From contig CALRPU020000024.1 of the NCBI GenBank assembly GCA_943370175.1, positions 1 through 64,000 of the forward strand: 64,000 nt of DNA. The letters are read 5' to 3'. The stretch's first letter is position 1; every line of letters begins with the position of its first letter. The translations under genes were made by a program, and so were the position numbers. Below the pieces are notes generated by a model, which saw only the letters and a list, made by a program, of their open reading frames with translations, was not told the DNA's origin and ran no database searches. This document shows, one piece after another, positions 30,908-40,339 of the stretch. Source of the stretch: Ideonella_A intermedia_A (lineage in GTDB: Bacteria > Pseudomonadota > Gammaproteobacteria > Burkholderiales > Burkholderiaceae_C).

Positions 30908-33900
30908 ATGAACAAGGCCAACCTCAAGAGCTACGCCCCCAAGGCGCGGCTGGACTTCATCAAGGCCGTGACCGAGCGCGCCAACGTGTTGGGTATCTCG
31001 GCCGCAGGCGTGGTGCCGGCCGAAGTGCGGGGCGACGTGGCCTTGATCGAAGGCCGCGAGTGGCCCGCCAAGGTGGCTGGGCAGCGCGGCGAACTCATCG
31101 CCCGCATCAAGCGGCATGGCTTCGAGCAGACCATGGACGAGGTGGCCTACACCTGGTTCAACCGCTTCGCGGCGCTGCGCTACATGGAGATCCACGACTA
31201 CCTGGGCCACGGCTGGCGTGTGCTGTCCAGCCGTGACGGCGGCTTGCCCGAGATCCTGCGCCACGCGGGCGAGGTGACGCTGCCGGGCCTGAATTCTGAC
31301 CGGGCCCGCGAGATGCAGCTGGCCGGCAACCAGGACAACGAGCTCTACAAGCTGCTGCTGGTGGCGCAGTGCAACGAACTGTCGCGGGTGATGCCCTTCC
31401 TGTTCGAGCGCATCGACGACGAGACCGAGCTGCTGCTACCCGAGAACCTGCTTCGCACCGACTCCATCGTGGCCAAGCTGGTCGAGCAGGTGCCCGAGGA
31501 AGACTGGCAAGAGATCGAAGTCATCGGCTGGCTGTACCAGTTCTACATCAGCGAGAAGAAGGACCAGGTCATCGGCAAAGTGGTGAAGAGCGAGGACATC
31601 CCCGCCGCCACCCAGTTGTTCACGCCGAACTGGATCGTGCAGTACCTGGTGCAGAACAGCGTGGGTCGGCTGTGGCTGATGGCCAACCCCACGAGCACGC
31701 TGGCCAACCAGTGGCCGTACTACATCCAGCCGGCCGAGCAGACGCCCGAGGTGCAGGCGCAGCTGGACGCATTGATCCAGACGCGGATCCGCGAGGACGG
31801 CGAGACGCTGAACCCAGAGACCATCACGGTGCTAGACCCTGCCTGCGGCAGCGGACACATCCTGGTGGTGGCATACGACGTGCTGAAAGCCATCTACCTT
31901 GAGCGGGGCTACCAGCCACGGGCGATTCCACGGCTGATCCTGGAGAAGAACCTCTATGGTCTGGACATCGACGATCGAGCAGCTCAACTTGCGGCATTTG
32001 CCCTGCTGATGAAGGCGCGAACCGACGACCGGCGCCTCTTCAAAGAGCCAACAAAACTGAATGTGCTGACTCTGAGAGAGAGCAAGGGTCTAGACGCCGA
32101 CGAGCTTTCTACCCACCTTGCTCCTTTTGGCATGAATCGCGTGTCATTAAGGTCTCTACTGAAATCCTTTGAGCATGCCCAGGCGTTCGGGTCATTGATT
32201 CAACTCCCATCGCAGCTGGCTGCGGAACTACCCTCAATTAAGGATGCATTGGATTCCGCCTTGGACGAAGGGGACCTCTACGCGCGGCAAGCGGCCGAAG
32301 ACATGATGCCGCTGCTAGCGCAGGCGCAATTGCTTGGTAGCAGTTTCGACGCCGTTGTTGCAAATCCTCCCTATATGGGGAGTAAGGGAATGAATGGTCA
32401 AGTTAAAGAGTTTGTTGCGAGCAAGTTTCCTGATTCAAAAGGAGATCTTTACTCGGCATTCATTGAGAGAGGCTTGATCCTTTTGAAGGCTTCCGGCCAT
32501 ATGTCAATGGTGACGCTTCAGAATTGGATGTTTGTGCCCGGGTTCGAAGCTCTACGCTCAAAGCTGCTTAATCAGCGCACACTCTTGTCGCTGAACCATA
32601 TTGGCTACAACAGTTTTCCAGAGATTAACTCAAAGATTGTCAGGGCCACTGCATTTTGTGCGCTCGGACAGAGTATCGAAAACTATTTGACCCGCTTCGT
32701 TGATGTGGATACGAAAGACCAGGCCGCAAATAAGTCTAAGGTCTTCTTGGATCGCATCGAGCGGAAGGCCTTTTTTGACCGCCTGTCAAGCTTCTTCGCT
32801 GAAGTACCGGGCCGTGCACTCGCCTACTGGCTAAGTAGTTCGGCAGTGACAGCTTTTTCGCGCGGGACTCCTCTCGGGGAATCGAGCCGGCCTGTCGTCG
32901 GACTTCAGACGGGGGACAACGACCGCTTCATTCGCAGGTGGTCGGAGGTATCGTGGCAGAAGATCGACACGAGTCGTGGTGTGGGGACGATTGCCAAGAA
33001 TGATGCTCGCTGGATTCCGTATGTGAAAGGTGGCGAGTTTAGGAAATGGTACGGCAACGAAGAATTGGTGATTGATTGGGCGGACGATGGCGGCGCAATC
33101 ATTAATCACCCGAGCGCTCGCCCCCAAAACAGAGGCTACTACTTTAAACCTGGCCTCTCGTACACCAATATTACATCGGGGACCTTTGGTGTCAGGTTCA
33201 CGGGGGCGGGATTCATTTTTGATCAAAAGGGGTCAATGTTTTTCTCAAAGACCCACGATGAATGTTTGGCGACCGCAGCACTTCTAAATGGCGCCGTAGC
33301 GGAGGTCTATCTTAGAGTTCTGTGTTCCACACTCGACTTTAATCCTGGCGATCTGTCGAAAATTCCACTACTCCCATTTGGCAGCGCTCGATCGGTGATC
33401 GTTGATAATACGTCTCAGCTCATAACAATTTCAAAGCTGGATTGGGATTCACGGGAAGTTTCGTGGAACTTTCAGGCATCACCACTAATGCCTAGCGCAG
33501 CGCCTAGTACATTGCAATCCTCGTGGGAGCGATGGGCACACCATTGCGGGAACCAGTTCAAGAGGACGAAAGTTCTTGAGGAGGAGAACAATCGCTGCAT
33601 TCTTGACGCATACGGATTCGGTGCCGAGGTATCTTGTGAAATCTCGATAGATCAGATAAAGCTCACCCGCCCAGACCGTAACCTCGATTGTCAGTGTCTG
33701 GTTTCATACGCAATAGGTTGCGCAATGGGCCGATACAGTCTCAACGAGCCGGGACTTATCTACGCGCACTCGGGCAACATTGGCTTCGACTTGGGGCGAT
33801 ATGACAGCAGATACCCAGCTGACGCTGATGGGATCCTGCCGATCACTGACGAGCGCTGGTTTGAAGACGACGCCGCAATCCGGGTGCGCGAGTTCCTATG

Positions 33901-34432
33901 CGCCGTCTGGGGCGAGGAAACTGTCGAAGAAAACATGGCATGGCTGGCGGCTAGCCTCGGCATCAAGGGCGTCGAGACGTCCGACGAGTCGGTTCGCCGC
34001 TATTTGGCTGACAAGTTCTTCAAAGATCACCTGCAGACTTACAGGAAGCGCCCGATCTACTGGTTGTTCTCTAGCGGCAAACAAGGCGCCTTTCAGGCGC
34101 TGGTTTACCTGCACCGCTACAACGAGGGAACCCTCGCCCGAATGCGTGCAGAGTATGTGGTACCGCTGATCGCGAAAATGGTGTCGCGCCTGGACATGTT
34201 GGACAAGGACGTGGCTGCAGCATCGTCGGCAGCGGCTCGCACGAAGCTGCAGAAGCAGATAGAGGCCCTGCGCAAGAAGCAGACCGAGCTGCTTGCCTAC
34301 GATGAGCGGTTGCGCCATTACGCCGACATGCGCATCTCGCTGGATCTGGACGACGGTGTGAAGGTCAACTATGCGAAGTTTGGTGACCTAGTCGCCGAGT
34401 CCAAGGCCATCACCGGCGGCAGCGATGAGTAG
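30908..34432 (+). CDS. pglX: BREX adenine-specific DNA methyltransferase PglX
   Basis: A 1174-residue protein with a gamma-type N6-adenine methyltransferase: SAM motif VLDPACGSGHILVVAYD near 308-325 and catalytic NPPY near 485 (FDAVVANPPYMGSKG). The rest carries target recognition and a C-terminal coiled coil (KLQKQIEALRKKQTELL). It marks host DNA at a non-palindromic site, and BREX blocks phage lacking that mark. The composition is split. The first 380 or so codons and the last 190 are GC-rich like the neighbours. The middle, about 32060-33870, is clearly richer in A and T, which suggests exchange of the specificity part. The gap from brxC is 58 bases; its end overlaps pglZ by 8. Confidence 0.95.
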   Translation: MNKANLKSYAPKARLDFIKAVTERANVLGISAAGVVPAEVRGDVALIEGREWPAKVAGQRGELIARIKRHGFEQTMDEVAYTWFNRFAALRYMEIHDYLGHGWRVLSSRDGGLPEILRHAGEVTLPGLNSDRAREMQLAGNQDNELYKLLLVAQCNELSRVMPFLFERIDDETELLLPENLLRTDSIVAKLVEQVPEEDWQEIEVIGWLYQFYISEKKDQVIGKVVKSEDIPAATQLFTPNWIVQYLVQNSVGRLWLMANPTSTLANQWPYYIQPAEQTPEVQAQLDALIQTRIREDGETLNPETITVLDPACGSGHILVVAYDVLKAIYLERGYQPRAIPRLILEKNLYGLDIDDRAAQLAAFALLMKARTDDRRLFKEPTKLNVLTLRESKGLDADELSTHLAPFGMNRVSLRSLLKSFEHAQAFGSLIQLPSQLAAELPSIKDALDSALDEGDLYARQAAEDMMPLLAQAQLLGSSFDAVVANPPYMGSKGMNGQVKEFVASKFPDSKGDLYSAFIERGLILLKASGHMSMVTLQNWMFVPGFEALRSKLLNQRTLLSLNHIGYNSFPEINSKIVRATAFCALGQSIENYLTRFVDVDTKDQAANKSKVFLDRIERKAFFDRLSSFFAEVPGRALAYWLSSSAVTAFSRGTPLGESSRPVVGLQTGDNDRFIRRWSEVSWQKIDTSRGVGTIAKNDARWIPYVKGGEFRKWYGNEELVIDWADDGGAIINHPSARPQNRGYYFKPGLSYTNITSGTFGVRFTGAGFIFDQKGSMFFSKTHDECLATAALLNGAVAEVYLRVLCSTLDFNPGDLSKIPLLPFGSARSVIVDNTSQLITISKLDWDSREVSWNFQASPLMPSAAPSTLQSSWERWAHHCGNQFKRTKVLEEENNRCILDAYGFGAEVSCEISIDQIKLTRPDRNLDCQCLVSYAIGCAMGRYSLNEPGLIYAHSGNIGFDLGRYDSRYPADADGILPITDERWFEDDAAIRVREFLCAVWGEETVEENMAWLAASLGIKGVETSDESVRRYLADKFFKDHLQTYRKRPIYWLFSSGKQGAFQALVYLHRYNEGTLARMRAEYVVPLIAKMVSRLDMLDKDVAAASSAAARTKLQKQIEALRKKQTELLAYDERLRHYADMRISLDLDDGVKVNYAKFGDLVAESKAITGGSDE

Positions 34433-37043
34433 TGCGCCCGTGTTCCTCGCGGCCCTGACCCGTCTGTTCCAGGAGGGTCATGATTTGGTGTTCTGGAACG
34501 ACGCGGGTGGCGAGTTTGCGCCTCAGGTCGATGCCATCGGCATCGAGGGCGTGCAGGTGCTGCGGCTGGACCGCACGCCAGCCCTGCAAGCCAAGATCTC
34601 GATCGAGCGGGAGGTCGGCAGTCGCTGGTTGATCTATGCACCGTTCGATGAACCGGAACCGGCTCAGGACTGGCTGCTGGACGCGCGGCTGCGCGGCAAG
34701 CCTTTCAGCGCCGACACGGCGTCGATTCAGCTGGAGGAACTGGGCCTCAGCACACGATCGCTGCGCCATCACTTAAAGCTGCGCGGCAAGTTCCTTCGAG
34801 CACGCGACCGCTTTGATCGCGTCAAGCGCTGGGTGCAACCGACCGACACGGCCGATGACCTGGACCGCAAGATGATCGCGGCCGTGGCCCGCGCTGAGAC
34901 GGCGGACCCTGCGGCGATCCTGCTCAAGGCCTTTGCTGCTTTGGTGGCTGAGGGCAGTGACCTCGGTGCCCGACCGAAGATGTTGGACGAGTTGGCCAGC
35001 TTCGACCTGGAGCAGGCTTTCTGGGCGATGGCAGAGCGGGAGCTGGGCTACCGCGAACCCGGCGACGAGCCACCCAGCCTACGCGGCTTGCTCTACCGGC
35101 TGTTCGCCACCGACTTCTGCAGCGGCGTGCGCGGTGTACAGGCATCGTTGGCGCACTTCGTCATCGGCGAGCGGGTCAAGTCGGCGAACGCCTCCGTGTT
35201 TGCCAGCCGTTGGCGCACCGACATGGCCAACTACCGCAGCTACGACGTGCTGTCCGGCTGGGTGGCTGACGAGTTGAAGATCGGCAGCATCCTGGGCCCT
35301 ATGCAGGCCGAAGAGCTCGGGGATGCTATGACCTTCGAGGCCATCGAGAAGCGTGTCATCGGCGACCTGAAGGCCCGCATCATCGCCGGCAGCGGCGCCA
35401 ACATGAACTCGGTGCGCGAACTCATCGCGCGGCGGCGTGACGGCCATTGGGCCAACCCGCTGCTGGCCGGCGCCAACGACGCGACGCGTGCCTTGGCGGC
35501 CAGCTACGACGCCCTAGAGGCTGCGGCCAGCTTCTTCGAGCTGCAAGCCAAGCATCTGCAGGGCTTCAGCTTTGCGGACGCCGGCACCGCGTTCCAGGCC
35601 TACCAGACCGAGCTGTTTCGCTTCGACCAGCTGTACCGCTGGTTCATGCGGGCGTCGGAGACTGTCGAACCGATGGGCTGGTCTCTTCTGCACGAGCTGC
35701 GCGACCGCATGGAAGACGCCTACTCGGGCTGGTTTATCGGCCAGCTGGCCTCGGCCTGGGGGGCGGTGGTGGAAGGGCCGGCCGGATTGCTGGCGAAGTG
35801 GAAGCTCGACGAGGTCGTCAACCAGCAGCACTTCTACGCACGTCATGTGGCGCCTGCCTTTGATGGCGGCGCCAAGCGGGTGTTCGTGGTCATCTCCGAT
35901 GCCTTCCGCTTCGAGGCAGCGGCCGAGCTGGTGGATGAGCTGAACAGCCGCAGCCGGGTGAAGGCGCGTCTGCAGGCCATGCTGGGCGTGCTGCCCAGCT
36001 ACACCGCGCTGGGCATGGCCAGCCTGCTGCCGCACCAGCGCCTGGCCTACAAAGGCAATGCCTCACTGGACGTGACGGTGGACGGACAGCCTTCATCGAC
36101 GCTGGAGCAGCGCTCGGCCATCCTGGCGGCACACGGCGGCGTGGCCATCGGTCGCGATGCGCTGATGGAGAAGGGCAAGGACAAGGGCCGCGAGTTCGTC
36201 AAGCCGCACAAGGTTGTCTACGTTTATCACGACGTGATCGACATGATCGGCGACAAGCGTGGGTCCGAGACCAAGACCTTCGAGGCGACGGCCAACGCCA
36301 TCAAGGAACTGTCGGATCTGGTGAGCTTCATCGTCAACAACCTGAACGGCTCCACCATCTTCGTCACGGCCGACCACGGCTTCATGTACCAAGAGTCGGC
36401 CTTGGATGAGGCGGACCGGCACACCGTGGAAGAAGGCATGCCGGGGGTGTTGAAGCCCAAGAAGCGCTACATCCTGGGCCGCGGCATGTGGACGATGCAG
36501 AACGCTTGGGCGGGGAACACGGCCACCACAGCGGGCACCGATGAAGGCGCGGGCAGCCTGGACTTTCTGGTGCCCAAGGGCGCCGGACGGTTCCACTTCG
36601 TCGGCGGTGCACGCTTTGTTCATGGCAGTGCCATGCCGCAAGAAATCGTCGTGCCGGTGATCGTGGTGAAGGAAAGCGACACCGAGAAGGCCAAAACCCG
36701 ACAGGTGGAAGTGAGCTTGCTGGGGTCCAGCAACAAGGTGGTCACCAACAAGCAGCGCTTCGAGTTCATCCAGACCGAGGCGGTGTCAGATCGGGTGCTG
36801 CCGGTGACGCTGCTGCTGTCCATCCGCGATGGCGACCAGTCCGTCAGCGATGAGCAGATTCTGACCTTCGACAGCACCTCACCGATGCTTGACGAGCGCA
36901 AGCGCTCGGTGATGTTGACGCTGGCCGCCGGCAGTTACGACCGCACGAAGGACTACTTCCTGGTCGCGCGCGATGCAAAGACCAAGGCCGAAGCTTGGCG
37001 CGTGCCGCTGCGCATCGATCTGGCTTTCAGCAATGACTTTTGA
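34425..37043 (+). CDS. pglZ: BREX alkaline-phosphatase-superfamily protein PglZ, type I
   Basis: An 872-residue protein with the alkaline-phosphatase fold in its second half: VFVVISDAFRFEAAAELVDE near 490 (metal-binding Asp) and FVTADHGFMYQES near 648 (the DHG metal motif). The N-terminal half is the helical region of type A PglZ. PglZ is one of the two universal BREX proteins and a metal-dependent nuclease or phosphodiesterase in studied examples. It overlaps the end of pglX by 8 bases. Composition returns to the GC-rich background, unlike the middle of pglX. No truncation is seen. Confidence 0.95.
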   Translation: MSSAPVFLAALTRLFQEGHDLVFWNDAGGEFAPQVDAIGIEGVQVLRLDRTPALQAKISIEREVGSRWLIYAPFDEPEPAQDWLLDARLRGKPFSADTASIQLEELGLSTRSLRHHLKLRGKFLRARDRFDRVKRWVQPTDTADDLDRKMIAAVARAETADPAAILLKAFAALVAEGSDLGARPKMLDELASFDLEQAFWAMAERELGYREPGDEPPSLRGLLYRLFATDFCSGVRGVQASLAHFVIGERVKSANASVFASRWRTDMANYRSYDVLSGWVADELKIGSILGPMQAEELGDAMTFEAIEKRVIGDLKARIIAGSGANMNSVRELIARRRDGHWANPLLAGANDATRALAASYDALEAAASFFELQAKHLQGFSFADAGTAFQAYQTELFRFDQLYRWFMRASETVEPMGWSLLHELRDRMEDAYSGWFIGQLASAWGAVVEGPAGLLAKWKLDEVVNQQHFYARHVAPAFDGGAKRVFVVISDAFRFEAAAELVDELNSRSRVKARLQAMLGVLPSYTALGMASLLPHQRLAYKGNASLDVTVDGQPSSTLEQRSAILAAHGGVAIGRDALMEKGKDKGREFVKPHKVVYVYHDVIDMIGDKRGSETKTFEATANAIKELSDLVSFIVNNLNGSTIFVTADHGFMYQESALDEADRHTVEEGMPGVLKPKKRYILGRGMWTMQNAWAGNTATTAGTDEGAGSLDFLVPKGAGRFHFVGGARFVHGSAMPQEIVVPVIVVKESDTEKAKTRQVEVSLLGSSNKVVTNKQRFEFIQTEAVSDRVLPVTLLLSIRDGDQSVSDEQILTFDSTSPMLDERKRSVMLTLAAGSYDRTKDYFLVARDAKTKAEAWRVPLRIDLAFSNDF

Positions 37044-37051
37044 GGGCCACC

Positions 37052-39118
37052 ATGGCTGACGACACCGCACAGGACAGTTCGACATCTGCCGCCACCATTG
37101 ACCCGGGCCTGGACAAGCTGCTCAACGAGCGCTTTGCCGGGCGCGTGGTGCGCAAAGACCTGACCAAGCTCATCAAGGAAGGCGCGAACGTTCCCGTCTA
37201 CGTGCTCGAGTACCTATTGGGCATGTACTGCGCATCGGACGATGCCGAGACCATCCGCGCTGGACTGGTCACGGTCAAGAACGTGCTGGCCGAGAACTAC
37301 GTTCGGCCGGACGAGGCCGAGAAGGTGAAGAGCAAGATCCGGGAGCGCGGTTCGTTCAAGGTGATCGACAAGGTCACCGTGAGGCTGAACGAGAACCGCG
37401 ACGCCTACGAGGCGCTGTTGTCCAACCTGGGCATCAAGAACGCCGAGGTTCCCGACTCCTACGTGAGGCAGTTCGAGAAGCTGCTGGTGGGCGGCATCTG
37501 GTGCATCGTGACGCTGAACTACCGGTTCGAGGAGAACCAACGCACGTCGCCTTTCGTGGTGTCGGACCTCAAGCCGATCCAGATGCCGAACATGGACATG
37601 GAGGAGCTGTTCGCTGGCCGCAAGGGGTTCACGGAAGAGCAGTGGATTGATGCACTGCTGCGCTCGACCGGCATGGAGCCCACCTGCTTCAAGGAGCGGG
37701 TGAAGTGGCACCTATTGGCCCGGATGATCCCGCTGGTGGAGAACAACTACAACCTGTGCGAGCTGGGGCCGCGCGGCACGGGCAAGAGCCATATCTACAA
37801 GGAGATCAGCCCGAACTCGATACTGGTGTCCGGTGGCCAGACCACGGTCGCAAACCTGTTCTACAACATGAGCGCCCGCAAGGTGGGCCTTGTGGGCCTG
37901 TGGGACGTGGTGGCCTTCGACGAGGTGGCCGGCATCAACTTCAAGGACCAGGACGGCGTCCAAATCATGAAGGACTACATGGCCTCGGGCTCGTTCAGCC
38001 GGGGGCGTGAGTCCATCAACGCCAGTGCAGCGATGGTCTTCGTTGGCAACCTGCCGCAGGGCCAGACCGTGGAAACGCTGGTGAAGACCAGTCACCTGTT
38101 CGCACCGTTCCCGGACGTGATGATCGACTCGGCCTTCTTCGACCGCTTCCACGCCTATGTGCCGGGCTGGGAAATCCCGAAGATGCGGCCGGAGTTCTTC
38201 ACCGACCAGTACGGCCTGATCGTCGACTACCTGGCCGAGTGGGCGCGTGAAATGCGCAAGCGCAGCTTCGCCGACGCGATCGACAAGTTCTTCAAGCTGG
38301 GCAACAACCTCAACCAGCGCGACACGATCGCCGTGCGGCGCACGGTATCTGGCCTGCTGAAGTTGATCTGCCCTGACGGCGCTTACACCAAGGACACGGT
38401 GCGCAAGTGCCTGGAGTACGCGCTGGAAACGCGCCGACGCGTGAAGGAGCAGCTCAAGAAGATCGGCGGCATGGAGTTCTATGACGTGCACTTCTCCTAC
38501 ATCGACCTGGAGGACATGCAGGAGCGCTTCATCTCCGTGCCGGAACAGGGTGGTGGCGGCCTGATTCCGGAAGGTCGCTTGGCGCCAGGCGTTCTCCATA
38601 CCGTCGCCATGGGCAGCGGTGGCATGCCGGGTGTGTACCGCATGGAGATCCAGGCGATAGCTGGGGGCGGCAAGCTGTCGGTCTCAGGTGCTGTCACGCG
38701 CGAGCCCGTGCGCGTGGCGTTCGACTACTTCAAGGCCAACGCGGCCCGAGTGAGTGCCTCGATCCACCCGACCGAACGCGATTTCCACCTGCACATGGTC
38801 GAACTTCAGACCGCCGGGACGCCAGAAGCTTTGACTCTGTCCAGCTTCATCGTGCTTTGCTCGGCCGCGCTGGGCAAGCCGTTGCAGAGTCAGATGGTCG
38901 TCATGGGCGACATGTCGCTGGGCGGCACGATCACCCAGGCCAGCAATCTGGCGGAGAGCCTGCAGGTGGCGTTCGATGCCGGCGCCAAGCGGATCCTGCT
39001 GCCGATGTCGAGCGTGACGGATATCCCGTCAGTTCCTGGCGAGCTGTTCGCGAAGTTCCAGACGAGCTTCTACTCGGATCCGGTGGATGCGGTGTTTAAG
39101 GCTTTGGGCGTTGATTAG
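37052..39118 (+). CDS. brxL: BREX Lon-like AAA+ protein BrxL
   Basis: A 688-residue protein with Walker A LGPRGTGKSHIYKEI near 238, Walker B-like GLWDVVAFDEVAGI near 283, an AAA+ lid, and a C-terminal Lon-protease-like domain from about 480 (FIVLCSAALGKPL, MGDMSLGGTITQASNLAESL). BrxL defines type I BREX. It assembles into DNA-binding rings and is needed for exclusion but not for methylation. ATG 37052 with GAGGG upstream is preferred to the TTG at 37040 that overlaps pglZ. It is the last core BREX gene; no terminator is visible before the next ORF 60 bases on. Confidence 0.95.
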   Translation: MADDTAQDSSTSAATIDPGLDKLLNERFAGRVVRKDLTKLIKEGANVPVYVLEYLLGMYCASDDAETIRAGLVTVKNVLAENYVRPDEAEKVKSKIRERGSFKVIDKVTVRLNENRDAYEALLSNLGIKNAEVPDSYVRQFEKLLVGGIWCIVTLNYRFEENQRTSPFVVSDLKPIQMPNMDMEELFAGRKGFTEEQWIDALLRSTGMEPTCFKERVKWHLLARMIPLVENNYNLCELGPRGTGKSHIYKEISPNSILVSGGQTTVANLFYNMSARKVGLVGLWDVVAFDEVAGINFKDQDGVQIMKDYMASGSFSRGRESINASAAMVFVGNLPQGQTVETLVKTSHLFAPFPDVMIDSAFFDRFHAYVPGWEIPKMRPEFFTDQYGLIVDYLAEWAREMRKRSFADAIDKFFKLGNNLNQRDTIAVRRTVSGLLKLICPDGAYTKDTVRKCLEYALETRRRVKEQLKKIGGMEFYDVHFSYIDLEDMQERFISVPEQGGGGLIPEGRLAPGVLHTVAMGSGGMPGVYRMEIQAIAGGGKLSVSGAVTREPVRVAFDYFKANAARVSASIHPTERDFHLHMVELQTAGTPEALTLSSFIVLCSAALGKPLQSQMVVMGDMSLGGTITQASNLAESLQVAFDAGAKRILLPMSSVTDIPSVPGELFAKFQTSFYSDPVDAVFKALGVD

Positions 39119-39178
39119 CAGTCGCCCCGCCAAATCCCAAAGCGATCGAGAGAAATTCCTGATAGCGGAAACGAAAAT

Positions 39179-40330
39179 ATGAAACCGAAAGACGATGTGA
39201 ATACCCAGGCGAAAGGCGTCGAAGAGGAGCCAGACGAGGCTCCGTATGCTGCCGTCGCGGAACGAAAGGTTGTAATACAGCCATACGACTACCCAGTCCG
39301 AACGCTAATGGACTTGATAGTGGATGGGGATCTCCGCCTAGACCCCGATTATCAACGTCAATACCGATGGGAGGATGATAAGGCTTCAAGATTCATCGAA
39401 TCTGTAGTATTGAATATTCCTGTTCCAGTCCTCTACTTGGCAGAGGAGCCCGATGGATCGTTCAGTGTGATCGACGGACAGCAGCGCTTAACCTCGCTTC
39501 TTCGGTTCATGAAGCCGCAGGAGTTGGCTTCGATGTTTCCACAGGCAGAGTTGCACGAATTGATCCTTACAGGACTCAAAGTCAGGGCTGATCTGAATGG
39601 GAAACGTTACTCTGAACTTGGCAGCTCCGATAGGTCGGCCATCGCCAAACGCCCTGTAAGGTGTATCGTTGTTCTTAATGAGTCTGACTCGACTCTGAAA
39701 TTCGAGGTATTTGAGCGACTTAACACAGGAAGCGCATCCTTGACTGATCAGGAGGTGCGGAACTGCATATACCGTGGTTCGTACAACTCACTTATTAAAA
39801 AGCTCGCGGCAAATAAGCGATTCGTCGAGATGGCTACGCTGCCGGATTCAGATAAGAACTCGATGAAATATGCGGAGCTCGTCCTGCGCTTTCTGGCGTA
39901 TACCAGTTTAACGGAGAAGGCGGACTACTCAGGAAATCTGGCCGAGTATCTGAATACTCACATGGAGCTCAATCGGGAAATAAGTGCGCAGCGAAGCGAG
40001 GAGCTCAGGCAGACCTTTGAAAAGACCATCGATACTCTCTACGACGCCCTCGGTCCGGCAGTTGCGTTCCGAAAGCCATCGGAGCGGCAAAACCCTGTCA
40101 ACGCTACATATGCACAGAACCTCATCAATGGCGCGATCTTCGAATCTCAAATGATTGCAGTCTCCAGACTGATTTTGGCGGGAAAGACGCTCGAGGTAAA
40201 TGAGTTGCGGGCGCGGCTCCTGGAGGCTTTCAAGATTGATGACTATTGGAACTGCCTCTTTCAGGGAACAGCTCAAAGATCCAAGGCGCTTCGGAGGGCC
40301 GAAGTTCTTACAAAGCAACTGTTGGCGTAA
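39179..40330 (+). CDS. DUF262 (GmrS/ParB-like nuclease-fold) domain protein
   Basis: A 383-residue protein. The DUF262 core lies at about 38-230: LDPDYQRQYRWEDDKASRF at 54-72, the hallmark VIDGQQRLTSL at 97-107, and a FERLNTGSASLTDQEVRNC segment. DUF262 is the N-terminal domain of GmrSD and related type IV restriction and defence proteins; the DGQQR motif belongs to an NTP-using ParB-like fold. The GmrD-type HNH domain is not evident here, so it would need a partner. It lies 60 bases after brxL and 9 bases before a HEPN gene, and its base composition is much richer in A and T than BREX. It was probably acquired separately. Confidence 0.85.
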   Translation: MKPKDDVNTQAKGVEEEPDEAPYAAVAERKVVIQPYDYPVRTLMDLIVDGDLRLDPDYQRQYRWEDDKASRFIESVVLNIPVPVLYLAEEPDGSFSVIDGQQRLTSLLRFMKPQELASMFPQAELHELILTGLKVRADLNGKRYSELGSSDRSAIAKRPVRCIVVLNESDSTLKFEVFERLNTGSASLTDQEVRNCIYRGSYNSLIKKLAANKRFVEMATLPDSDKNSMKYAELVLRFLAYTSLTEKADYSGNLAEYLNTHMELNREISAQRSEELRQTFEKTIDTLYDALGPAVAFRKPSERQNPVNATYAQNLINGAIFESQMIAVSRLILAGKTLEVNELRARLLEAFKIDDYWNCLFQGTAQRSKALRRAEVLTKQLLA

Positions 40331-40339
40331 AGAAGGCAA

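Noticed and set aside
37040..37051. TTG start for BrxL overlapping pglZ
   Set aside because: ATG 37052 has a GAGGG site upstream; the four extra residues add nothing conserved.
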